18,528 nt of DNA from Sphingomonadales bacterium (GTDB taxonomy: Bacteria; Pseudomonadota; Alphaproteobacteria; Sphingomonadales; Sphingomonadaceae), in NCBI GenBank assembly GCA_025360285.1, contig JANYCM010000327.1, positions 1-18,528 of the forward strand, written 5' to 3'. Positions 7,651 to 13,991 of this stretch are shown in pieces. Numbering within the stretch: position 1 is the stretch's first letter; every line of letters begins with the position of its first letter. Position numbers and translations under genes: made by a program. The notes under the pieces were generated by a model. It was given only the letters and a program-made list of their open reading frames with translations. It was not told the origin of the DNA and did not search any database.

Positions 7651-7736
7651 TGGTGCGGACGGCGGGACTCGAACCCGCACTCCCAGGGGGAAGCAGATTT
7701 TAAGTCTGCTGCGTCTACCGGTTTCGCCACGTCCAC
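7651..7736 (-). tRNA. tRNA-Leu (anticodon UAA)
   Basis: A class II tRNA of 86 bases with encoded CCA (7651-7653). The acceptor arm GTGGACG pairs with CGTCCGC (one G-U pair), the anticodon stem GCAGA/TCTGC encloses loop CTTAAAA with anticodon TAA at 7700-7702, a long variable arm (CTTCCCCCTGGGAG region) follows, and the T arm GCGGG-TTCGAGT-CCCGC is intact. It reads in the same direction as ihfB, 31 bp downstream of its stop, so the two may be co-transcribed. Confidence 0.97.
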
Positions 7737-7740
7737 AATA

Positions 7741-7757
7741 TGCCCGGCGACCGGGCA
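7741..7757 (-). other. Perfect hairpin between ihfB and tRNA-Leu
   Basis: TGCCCGG-CGA-CCGGGCA forms a seven-base-pair, three-base-loop hairpin filling most of the 31-bp gap between the ihfB stop and the tRNA-Leu 5' end. Only TATTGT follows on the minus strand, so it is a poor intrinsic terminator. It could protect the ihfB 3' end or guide processing of the tRNA precursor; this is inference. Confidence 0.5.
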
Positions 7758-7767
7758 GGGCGGCAGG

Positions 7768-8049
7768 TCAGGCGACGTTTAATCGTTCGCGCAATTCCTT
7801 GCCGGGCTTGAAATAGGGGACGCGCTTGGCATCCACGGCGACGGCGGTGCCGGTGCGCGGGTTGCGGCCGGTGCGGGCATCGCGGCCGCGGGTGGAAAAG
7901 GCACCGAAGCCGCGCAGTTCAACACGTCGGCCGGCAGCCAGCGCCGCGGTGATCTGGTCAAAGATAGTGGCGACGATGCTTTCCACGTCGCGCACGGTGA
8001 GATGCGGGTTGGCATCGGCCACCGCGGAAACCAGTTCGGACCTGATCAT
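7768..8049 (-). CDS. ihfB: Integration host factor subunit beta
   Basis: A DNA-bending protein of 93 residues, the beta subunit of IHF, which pairs with IhfA (not in this window) to shape DNA in transcription, replication and recombination. The bacterial histone-like signature is complete: RGFGAFSTRGRDARTGRNPRTG at 46-67, including P64 at the tip of the beta arm that intercalates into DNA. Length and C-terminal KPGKELRERLN match IhfB. The ATG is preceded by an AGGGTG ribosome binding site about six bases upstream. The gene follows rpsA, as in many Proteobacteria. A strong terminator after rpsA and a separate promoter-like sequence suggest independent expression, possibly modulated by the leader hairpin at 8078-8100. 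Confidence 0.97.
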   Translation of the reverse strand: MIRSELVSAVADANPHLTVRDVESIVATIFDQITAALAAGRRVELRGFGAFSTRGRDARTGRNPRTGTAVAVDAKRVPYFKPGKELRERLNVA

Positions 8050-8077
8050 TGCGTCACCCTGCCCCGGCTGAACCGAT

Positions 8078-8100
8078 AAAAAACCTTCGGGCCTCCCCGA
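8078..8100 (-). terminator. Terminator-like hairpin with T6 tract in the ihfB leader
   Basis: On the minus strand TCGGG-GAGG-CCCGA (8100-8087) is followed by AGG and six T residues (8083-8078). It lies after the proposed ihfB promoter and about 28 bases before its start codon. The stem is only five base pairs, so it is at best a weak terminator or attenuator. Confidence 0.35.
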
Positions 8101-8109
8101 CGATCAATA

Positions 8110-8137
8110 ACTCTAGACGGGTGCGACAAAGCGTCAA
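8110..8137 (-). promoter_or_regulatory. Sigma-70-like promoter for ihfB
   Basis: The minus strand has TTGACG (8137-8132) and TAGAGT (8115-8110) separated by 16 bases. The first matches five of six bases of the housekeeping -35 and the second four of six of the -10. It lies between the rpsA terminator and ihfB, and would give a leader of about 55 bases. Confidence 0.5.
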
Positions 8138-8170
8138 GCCCGAATGAATCGTTTCGGTAATGATTATGCA

Positions 8171-8212
8171 AGAAAACCAGCCGCCACGCCGCCCGGTGGG
8201 GCGGCGCGGCGG
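8171..8212 (-). terminator. Intrinsic terminator of rpsA
   Basis: A 14-base-pair stem, CCGCCGCGCCGCCC (8212-8199) with GGGCGGCGTGGCGG (8194-8181) and a four-base loop, contains one G-U pair. TGGTTTTCTTG follows on the minus strand. It begins 14 bases after the rpsA stop. The position and long GC stem make it a convincing Rho-independent terminator. Confidence 0.85.
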
Positions 8213-8226
8213 TGGATAGTCTGGCG

Positions 8227-9960
8227 TCAGGACTTGTCGGCGTCTTCCTTGGCCTTGTTGAAGGCGGCGCCGAGGATGTTGCCCAGGGTGGCACCCGAAT
8301 CGGACGTGCCATATTGAGCGACAGCGGCCTTTTCTTCGCTGATCTGCATCGCCTTGATGCTGAGCATCGGCTTGCGACCCTTTTCAAAGCCGATGATCAT
8401 CGCATCGACCTTCTGGCCGGGCTGGAAGCGTTCGGCCTTCTGCTCATCACGGTCACGGCTGAGATCGCCGCGCTTGATGAAGACGGTGGGGCCATCGTCG
8501 CCGACCTGGACATCGATGCCGCCATCGCGGGCGACCACGACCGTTGCCGTGATGATGTCGTTCTTCTTGAGGTTGTCGGCCGCGGCCGGACCTTCGGTGC
8601 TGGCGATGACGCGCGGGCCCTGGCTTTCATCAAGCTGCTTGATGCCCAGGCTGATGCGTTCCTTTTCGATATCGACTTCGAGGACGACGGCCTTGACGCG
8701 TTCACCCTTGTGGTGCTGCGCCAGCGCCTGTTCGCCGGTGAGGCCCCAGGCGATGTCCGACATATGGACCATGCCATCGACTTCGCCATCCAGCCCGATG
8801 AACAGGCCGAATTCGGTGGCGTTCTTGACTTCGCCTTCGACATGGCTGCCGACCGGATGGGTTTCGGCGAAGACTTCCCACGGATTGCGCTGGGCCTGCT
8901 TGAGGCCGAGCGAAATGCGGCGCTTTTCTTCATCGACTTCCAGGACGACGACTTCGACTTCCTGGCTGGTTGAAACGATCTTGCCGGGGTGGACGTTCTT
9001 CTTGACCCAGGACATTTCGGAGACGTGCACCAGGCCTTCGATGCCGGCTTCGAGTTCGACGAACGCACCATATTCGGTGATGTTGGTGACGCGGCCCTTG
9101 TGACGGGTGTCGACGGCATATTTGGCGGCGGCGGTCGTCCAGGGATCTGCCTCCAGCTGCTTCATACCGAGCGAGATGCGCTGGGTTTCGCGGTTGATGC
9201 GGACGATCTGGACGCGCAGCACATCGCCGATGTTGAGCACTTCCGACGGGTGATTGACGCGCTTGTAGCTCATGTCCGTCACGTGCAGCAGGCCATCGAT
9301 GCCGCCCAGATCAACGAACGCACCATAATCGGTGATGTTCTTGACGGTGCCATCGACGATCTGGCCTTCGGCGAGCGACAGGATCAGCCCCGAACGCTGC
9401 TCGGCGCGCGATTCTTCGAGGATCGAACGGCGCGACACGACGATATTGCCGCGCTTGCGATCCATCTTCAGGATCTGGAAGGGCTGCGGCAGGTTCATGA
9501 GGGGCGTGACATCGCGCACCGGGCGGATATCGACCTGCGAACCCGGCAGGAAGGCGACGGCGCCGTTCAGATCGACGGTGAAGCCGCCCTTGACGCGGCC
9601 GAAGATGATGCCATCGACGCGCTCACCGGCGGCGAACTGGGTTTCGAGGGCATCCCATGAGGCTTCGCGGCGGGCGCGATCGCGGCTGAGCATCGCTTCG
9701 CCATTGGCGTTTTCAACGCGATCGACAAAGACTTCGACTTCATCGCCGACGCTGAGGCCGTGCTTGCCATCGAGGCCGGCGAATTCGCGCAACGGAATGC
9801 GGCCTTCGGACTTGAGGCCGACGTCGATGACGGCGAGGTCATTCTCGATGCCGGTGACGATGCCCTTTACGACCCGTCCTTCAAAACTCTGGTTCTTGCC
9901 GAGGCTGGATTCAAGCATCGCTGCGAAATCATCGCGCGTCGGCTGGGCGGCAGTTGCCAT
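8227..9960 (-). CDS. rpsA: 30S ribosomal protein S1
   Basis: The large RNA-binding protein of the small ribosomal subunit, 577 residues, which captures mRNA leaders with weak or absent Shine-Dalgarno sequences. Six S1 (OB-fold) domains are visible at about 27-95, 112-178, 198-268, 284-355, 371-442 and 467-537. Domains three to five carry the classic ITDYGAFVDLGG / GLLHVTDM / VLNIGD and RISLGMKQ motifs. The first two are the divergent ribosome-binding type. It ends with a charged tail after 540. The start ATG at 9960 gives the conserved alphaproteobacterial N-terminus. The AAGAAGG upstream (9980-9974) is 13 bases away, rather far. The gene follows cmk after a 179-bp leader that holds a possible upstream ORF and pairable repeats, and it is closed by a strong terminator. 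Confidence 0.98.
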   Translation of the reverse strand: MATAAQPTRDDFAAMLESSLGKNQSFEGRVVKGIVTGIENDLAVIDVGLKSEGRIPLREFAGLDGKHGLSVGDEVEVFVDRVENANGEAMLSRDRARREASWDALETQFAAGERVDGIIFGRVKGGFTVDLNGAVAFLPGSQVDIRPVRDVTPLMNLPQPFQILKMDRKRGNIVVSRRSILEESRAEQRSGLILSLAEGQIVDGTVKNITDYGAFVDLGGIDGLLHVTDMSYKRVNHPSEVLNIGDVLRVQIVRINRETQRISLGMKQLEADPWTTAAAKYAVDTRHKGRVTNITEYGAFVELEAGIEGLVHVSEMSWVKKNVHPGKIVSTSQEVEVVVLEVDEEKRRISLGLKQAQRNPWEVFAETHPVGSHVEGEVKNATEFGLFIGLDGEVDGMVHMSDIAWGLTGEQALAQHHKGERVKAVVLEVDIEKERISLGIKQLDESQGPRVIASTEGPAAADNLKKNDIITATVVVARDGGIDVQVGDDGPTVFIKRGDLSRDRDEQKAERFQPGQKVDAMIIGFEKGRKPMLSIKAMQISEEKAAVAQYGTSDSGATLGNILGAAFNKAKEDADKS

Positions 9961-10023
9961 ATGTACGTCTTAACCTTCTTTGCGAAACCGGCACGCGGGA
10001 TTGCTGCCCCGTCGTGAAGTCTC

Positions 10024-10071
10024 TCAGCCTGCACCATTGCCGGCTGTTCGTCGTCGTCGCGGTGGCACCAT
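10024..10071 (-). CDS. Possible 15-residue leader peptide upstream of rpsA
   Basis: A short ORF, MVPPRRRRTAGNGAG then TGA, lies in the cmk-rpsA gap. It has the strongest Shine-Dalgarno I noticed nearby: AAGGAG at 10085-10080, eight bases before the ATG. The fifth to eighth codons are four consecutive CGA, a codon usually rare and slowly read in GC-rich bacteria, directly after two prolines. The stop is 63 bases before the rpsA start. These are features expected of a translated, ribosome-pausing leader peptide, but there is no conservation evidence, and so short an ORF can arise by chance. Confidence 0.35.
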   Translation of the reverse strand: MVPPRRRRTAGNGAG

Positions 10072-10139
10072 GCCGGCCGCTCCTTTTCGTGACCCGGAAA
10101 GCCAAAATGGCGCGGCGGATGAACCGCAGCGCCGTTTGC

Positions 10140-10796
10140 CTATTGCTGGCCGTCCCGCAGCAGCGCGGCTTCGACAAGCCGAATCGCCCGCTGGACGGCC
10201 GTGTCTATAGCCAGATCGCTGGTATCGAGCAAGGCAGCGTCATCGGCGCGGCGTAGCGGGGCATCGGCGCGGCCCGAATCGCGGGCATCGCGGGCCAGGA
10301 TATCGGCGAGCACGCTGGCGAAATCCTGGGCGAAGCCGTTGGCGCTGAGCTCCGCATGGCGGCGGCCGGCGCGCACCTCCGGCGCCGCGGTGACGAACAG
10401 CTTTGCCGGCGCGTGCGGCGCGATCACCGTGCCGATATCACGGCCATCGAGCACGGCGCCGCCCGGTTGCGCGGCAAAGGCGCGCTGGGTTTCCAGAAGC
10501 GCGGCGCGGACCGCCGGATGCGCTGACACGATGGAGGCGGCCTGGGCGTTCTCCCCGCTCATCAGATCGGGGTCATCGAGCAGCGCCGGATCGAGCTGCC
10601 GTGCGGCGGCGGCGGCGGCGGCGGCATCGGCCGGGTCCAGCCCCGCCAGCCGCACGGCGAGGCCGGTGGCGCGGTACAGCTTGCCGGTATCAAGGTGCGG
10701 CAGGTCGAACCGCCGGGCCAGCGCGCGGGCGATGGTGCCCTTGCCGCTGGCGGCGGGGCCATCGACGGCGATGATAAGGGCGGTGGGGGTGGTCAA
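10140..10796 (-). CDS. cmk: Cytidylate kinase
   Basis: (d)CMP kinase of 218 residues, which phosphorylates CMP and dCMP with ATP in pyrimidine nucleotide supply. Seen: P-loop GPAASGKG at 13-20, LDTGKLYRA at 36-43, DGRDIGT at 117-123 and the lid/CMP-binding RDARDSGRADAPLRRAD at 169-185, all in family order. The frame is open upstream to 10895. I chose the TTG at 10796, which puts the P-loop near the N-terminus as in other Cmk proteins; AGG lies nine bases upstream. The 33 extra residues of the longer reading do not resemble the family. A run of eight alanines (58-65), encoded by a GCG-type triplet run at 10603-10625, sits in a region of variable length. Downstream is rpsA, the conserved partner. 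Upstream the usual neighbour aroA is displaced by the plus-strand epimerase gene. Confidence 0.95.
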   Translation of the reverse strand: MTTPTALIIAVDGPAASGKGTIARALARRFDLPHLDTGKLYRATGLAVRLAGLDPADAAAAAAAARQLDPALLDDPDLMSGENAQAASIVSAHPAVRAALLETQRAFAAQPGGAVLDGRDIGTVIAPHAPAKLFVTAAPEVRAGRRHAELSANGFAQDFASVLADILARDARDSGRADAPLRRADDAALLDTSDLAIDTAVQRAIRLVEAALLRDGQQ

Positions 10797-10807
10797 AGCG
10801 GTGGCCT

Positions 10808-10843
10808 GTCGGTTCGGAATGCCCGCGTTCCTAGTCGGTTCGG
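10808..10843. repeat. Direct repeat GTCGGTTCGG just upstream of cmk
   Basis: The ten-mer GTCGGTTCGG occurs at 10808-10817 and again at 10834-10843, a 26-bp period, between the proposed cmk promoter and its TTG start. On the transcript each copy is followed by AGG (one after an extra base); the one nearest the start supplies the only visible ribosome binding site. It could be a duplicated operator or translation element, or chance. Confidence 0.3.
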
Positions 10844-10896
10844 GCGGGATTCGCCAAGCGGCGGGAGACGCATTCAAAACGGCAGTAAACCGCACA

Positions 10897-10924
10897 ATAA
10901 TGGTTGCGACGTGCGCTGTGCCAA
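10897..10924 (-). promoter_or_regulatory. Sigma-70-like promoter for cmk (and rpsA)
   Basis: The minus strand reads TTGGCA (10924-10919), a 16-base spacer, then CATTAT (10902-10897), with four to five matches in each hexamer. It sits in the short gap between divergent cmk and wecB and would give cmk a leader of about 95 bases. Because wecB separates cmk from aroA, a promoter here is needed. Confidence 0.5.
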
Positions 10925-10938
10925 ATTAGCGTGCGCAA

Positions 10939-12093
10939 ATGGCGATGGGGGCGACGCCGGAAGAGGTTTTCCTTTTCGTGGCGGGAACGCGCCCCGAAGC
11001 GGTGAAGCTGGCACCGGTCATTCTTGAATTACAGGCCCGATGGCAGCATCCAATGCTGCTTGCCACCGGGCAACATCTTGAATTGTTCGATGATGCGCTG
11101 GCGGCATTTGGCCTGGTGGCGCACGAAAATCTTGACATCATGCGCCATGCCCAGACGCCGGCAGAGGTTGTCGGCACGCTGGTCCCGGCGCTGGCCCGGC
11201 GGTTTGCGGCGCTGCGCCCGGCGGCGGTGATCGTCCAGGGCGATACCGCGACGGCCTTTGCCGGGGCCCAGGCGGCGGCCTATGCGCGGCTGCCGCTGGT
11301 GCATGTCGAGGCCGGGCTGCGATCGGGCAGCGACGAACCTTTCCCCGAGGAAATGCACCGCCGCGCCATTGCGCAGATGGCGGACCTGCACCTGGCGCCG
11401 ACCACCGGCGCGCGCGCGGCGCTGATCGGCGAGGGCATTGCGCCGGTGGCGATCCGCATCACCGGCAATACCGGCATCGCGGCGCTCAATTGGATGCAGG
11501 CGCGGCTGGCACGCGATACGGCGCTGGCGGCGACGCTGGCGCGGCGCTTTGCCGGCATTGACCGGCGGCGGCCGCTGCTGCTCGCCACCGTGCACCGGCG
11601 GGAGAATCACGGGGTGCGGCTGGCGGCGATCCTGAAGGCGCTGCTGGCGTTGGCAGAAGATGCCGAGATCGTGCTGCCCGTCCACCCGCATCCGACGGTC
11701 GCCGGCGCGGTGCAGGCGGCGCTGGCTGAGAGGGCCGGCGTGCATCTGCTGCCACCGCTGGATTACCCGGCGTTCGTATGGCTGATGCAGCGCGCCACCC
11801 TCGCCCTGACCGATTCGGGGGGCGTGCAGGAGGAAGCCCCGGCGCTCGGCCTGCCGGTGCTGGTGCTGCGCGATGTGACGGAACGCCAGGAGGGCCTGCA
11901 ATCCGGCAATGCGCGGCTGGTCGGCACCGACAGCGCCGCGATCATCGCCGCCGTGCGCGGGCTGCTGGGGGATGCGCACGCCATCGGCCGCATGGCGGAG
12001 GCGGCCTTGCCCTATGGCACCGGCGATGCGGCGCGGTTGAGTGTGGATGCGATGCTGGCGCGATTCGGGCGGCGGGCGGCGGCGGCGGAATAA
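10939..12093 (+). CDS. wecB: UDP-N-acetylglucosamine 2-epimerase (non-hydrolysing)
   Basis: A GT-B fold epimerase of 384 residues that interconverts UDP-GlcNAc and UDP-ManNAc, a precursor for ManNAc-containing surface glycans. Family motifs are all present: GTRPE at 16-20, QGDT with D102, HVEAGLRS with E124, FPEEMHRR at 135-142, ITGN at 174-177, TVHRREN with H219, LPVHPHP at 246-252 and TDSGGVQEEAPALGLPVLVLRDVTERQE from 291. The residues corresponding to the catalytic Asp, two Glu and His of E. coli WecB are kept. PEE-N-R is PEEMHR here. No Shine-Dalgarno precedes the ATG at 10939; a second ATG two codons later is possible. It stands alone on the plus strand between aroA and cmk, divergent from cmk and convergent with aroA, without other glycan genes beside it. 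The symbol follows function; wecB and mnaA are both in use. Confidence 0.92.
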   Translation: MAMGATPEEVFLFVAGTRPEAVKLAPVILELQARWQHPMLLATGQHLELFDDALAAFGLVAHENLDIMRHAQTPAEVVGTLVPALARRFAALRPAAVIVQGDTATAFAGAQAAAYARLPLVHVEAGLRSGSDEPFPEEMHRRAIAQMADLHLAPTTGARAALIGEGIAPVAIRITGNTGIAALNWMQARLARDTALAATLARRFAGIDRRRPLLLATVHRRENHGVRLAAILKALLALAEDAEIVLPVHPHPTVAGAVQAALAERAGVHLLPPLDYPAFVWLMQRATLALTDSGGVQEEAPALGLPVLVLRDVTERQEGLQSGNARLVGTDSAAIIAAVRGLLGDAHAIGRMAEAALPYGTGDAARLSVDAMLARFGRRAAAAE

Positions 12094-12153
12094 TGCTCTT
12101 GCTTGCTTTGTCAGTTCTCTCTGACGGGGCTTGTCGCTGTCAACCGGTAATAG

Positions 12154-13482
12154 TCAGCGCCGGTCTGCCCCCAACGCCTGCATCATCGCCACAAACCCCG
12201 GAAAGCTTGTCGCGATCGGACGCGCGTCGTCGATGGTGACGGGCGCGCGGGCGTGGAGGCCGAGGACCGCCAGGCTCATGGCAATGCGGTGGTCGAGATG
12301 GGCGGGGACGGTGGCGCCGCCGGGAACGGGGTCGCCGCCGGTGCCTGCGACGGTCAAGCCATCGGCGTGTTCGGTGCAGGGGATGCCGCACGCCTGCAAC
12401 CCCGCGGCCATGACGGCGATGCGGTCTGATTCCTTGACGCGGAGTTCTTCGAGGCCGCGCATCACCGTCCGGCCGCTGGCGAAGGCGGCAGCGACGAACA
12501 GGATCGGGTATTCGTCGATCATGCTGGGGGCGCTGTCCGGCGGCACCTCGATGCCGGTCAGCGGGCTGTGGCGGACATGGAGGTCGGCGACAGGTTCGCC
12601 GCCGACACTGCGCGGCTGGACCACGCTGATATCGGCGCCCATCGCCTGCAGCACCTTCACCAGCCCGGCCCGGGTGGGGTTCATGCCGACATTGGCGATG
12701 GTGATGTCCGAACCGGGAACGATGAGCGCGGCGACGAGCGGGAAGGCGGCGGAGGACGGATCACCGGGGACGGTGAGCGCCTGGGGGCGCAGCTCGGCCT
12801 CGCCTTTCAGGGTGATGATGCGGGTGCCGCCCTGGGTTTCGACCGTCAGGTCGGCGCCGAAGCCGGCGAGCATCCGCTCGCTATGGTCGCGGGTGGCGAC
12901 GGGTTCGATGACGACCGTGTGCCCCGGCGTGTTGAGCCCGGCGAGCAGCACCGCCGATTTGACCTGCGCCGAGGCGACCGGCAGCGTGTAGCGGAGCGGC
13001 ACGGCGGGGCACAGGCCGGTCATGGTCAGCGGCAGGCGCCCTCCCGGCGCGGCGCTGAAGCTGGCGCCCATTTGCGACAGCGGATCGATCACCCGGCCCA
13101 TCGGGCGTTTTGACAGCGATGCATCGCCCACAAACGTAGCGGTGATCGGGTGGCTGGCGATCAGGCCCATCAGCAGCCGGGTCGAGGTGCCGCTGTTGCC
13201 CATGTCGAGGGCCACTTGCGGTTGCAGCAGGCCGCCGACGCCGACGCCATGGACGTGCCAGCGGCTTCCGCGTTTTTCGATTTGGGCACCCATGGCGCGC
13301 ATGGCGGCGGCGGTGGCGAGAACGTCCTCGCCTTCCAGCAAGCCGTCGATGACGGTTTCGCCGACCGCCAGCGCGCCGAGCATCAGCGACCGGTGGCTGA
13401 TCGACTTGTCGCCGGGGACGGTGACGGTGCCGGAAAGCGGGCCGTTTGCCGTGAGGGAGAGGGGTAAAGGGGCATCGTTCAT
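12154..13482 (-). CDS. aroA: 3-phosphoshikimate 1-carboxyvinyltransferase (EPSP synthase, class II type)
   Basis: A shikimate-pathway enzyme of 442 residues joining shikimate 3-phosphate and phosphoenolpyruvate. Active-site elements: GDKSISHR at 24-31 with K26, GNSGTSTR at 95-102, SLSKRPMGR at 122-130, SAQVK at 171-175, PSMIDEYP with D323, and RVKESDR with E351. The four motifs used to define class II enzymes (RDHSE at 198-202, GDK, SAQ-x-K, and NPTR at 268-271) are all found. At the position where glyphosate-tolerant CP4 enzyme has Ala100, this protein has Gly98, as sensitive enzymes do. No Shine-Dalgarno is obvious. It is divergent from the TIGR02300 gene across 93 bp and convergent with wecB across 60 bp, where only a weak GTCAG/CTGAC hairpin occurs. 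The usual downstream cmk is separated from it by wecB. Confidence 0.97.
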   Translation of the reverse strand: MNDAPLPLSLTANGPLSGTVTVPGDKSISHRSLMLGALAVGETVIDGLLEGEDVLATAAAMRAMGAQIEKRGSRWHVHGVGVGGLLQPQVALDMGNSGTSTRLLMGLIASHPITATFVGDASLSKRPMGRVIDPLSQMGASFSAAPGGRLPLTMTGLCPAVPLRYTLPVASAQVKSAVLLAGLNTPGHTVVIEPVATRDHSERMLAGFGADLTVETQGGTRIITLKGEAELRPQALTVPGDPSSAAFPLVAALIVPGSDITIANVGMNPTRAGLVKVLQAMGADISVVQPRSVGGEPVADLHVRHSPLTGIEVPPDSAPSMIDEYPILFVAAAFASGRTVMRGLEELRVKESDRIAVMAAGLQACGIPCTEHADGLTVAGTGGDPVPGGATVPAHLDHRIAMSLAVLGLHARAPVTIDDARPIATSFPGFVAMMQALGADRR

Positions 13483-13575
13483 GGCGCTGCGCTTTGACAG
13501 CGGCGGCGGCGTGTGGCAATGCGCCCGGCTTTATCGGGGCGTCGATTTGCACCCCCCGGTCTCGCGGAGAAAATT

Positions 13576-13896
13576 GTGGTCAAGGCTGAATGGGGCACCA
13601 AGCGTGCCTGCCCGAAATGCAACACGCGTTTTTATGATCTGACCAAGGATGAGCCGGTCACCTGCATTGCCTGTGGCTATGCCTGGGTGCCGGAACCCGT
13701 GCTCAAATCGAAGCAGACGACGCCGTTCGAACAGGCCAAGCCGACCGCGCAGACCGAAGAAGGCGCGGTTGATGCCGTTGACGAGGATCTGGACCTGGAT
13801 GGCGACGATGATGCCGCCCAGGCCCCGGATGTCGATCTGGGCGATGATGACGATCTTGGCACCGTGGTTACCGGCGGCGAAGACGAGGAAAGCTGA
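13576..13896 (+). CDS. TIGR02300-family zinc-ribbon protein with acidic tail
   Basis: A protein of 106 residues matching the alphaproteobacterial TIGR02300 family: VKAEWGTKR start, a four-cysteine zinc ribbon (C12-P-K-C15 and C30-I-A-C33), the characteristic RFYDL after the first pair, then a low-complexity Asp/Glu-rich second half from about 60. The family has no established function. I place the start at GTG 13576 because GGAG (13566-13569) lies six bases upstream and VKAEWG is the conserved N-terminus; the open frame to 13513 has no such support. The gene is divergent from aroA, a conserved arrangement in this group as I recall it, and is followed by a bidirectional-looking terminator. The acidic tail could mimic nucleic acid or bind basic proteins, but that is speculation. 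Confidence 0.9.
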   Translation: MVKAEWGTKRACPKCNTRFYDLTKDEPVTCIACGYAWVPEPVLKSKQTTPFEQAKPTAQTEEGAVDAVDEDLDLDGDDDAAQAPDVDLGDDDDLGTVVTGGEDEES

Positions 13897-13940
13897 AGCG
13901 GGGGGTTGAGGGCGCCATAACGCGTCATTCCGGCCACCAC

Positions 13941-13978
13941 TGTCATCCCGGCAGACGCTGGGATGACAGGGTTTTGTT
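13941..13978. terminator. Terminator between TIGR02300 gene and FkbM gene
   Basis: TGTCATCCC (13941-13949) pairs perfectly with GGGATGACA (13960-13968) across a ten-base loop. GGGTTTTGTT follows on the plus strand. It lies 44 bases after the TIGR02300 stop and just before the end of the convergent FkbM gene. The TCATCCCGGC core is also like a repeat motif scattered in related genomes. Confidence 0.7.
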
Positions 13979-13991
13979 CGTGAAAATTGCG

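Noticed and set aside
7536..7736. Short ORFs across the REP-like repeats and tRNA-Leu
   Set aside because: They read through a tRNA gene and a repeat hairpin; the MLNLFQHP string is a repeat by-product, not a protein.
8212..9660. Plus-strand frames of about 220-250 codons opposite rpsA
   Set aside because: They are shadows of the highly conserved S1 coding sequence; their acidic, repetitive composition mirrors S1 domain codons.
10797..10895. 33-codon upstream extension of cmk
   Set aside because: It does not resemble Cmk, lies over the proposed promoter and leader repeats, and would put the P-loop unusually far from the N-terminus.
12110..12125. GTCAG-TTCTCT-CTGAC as a terminator between wecB and aroA
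   Set aside because: The stem is only five base pairs and no T-tract follows in either direction.
13494..13522. TTGACA upstream of the TIGR02300 gene as a promoter
   Set aside because: The -35 match is perfect, but no acceptable -10 hexamer lies 16-18 bases downstream; kept as unproven.
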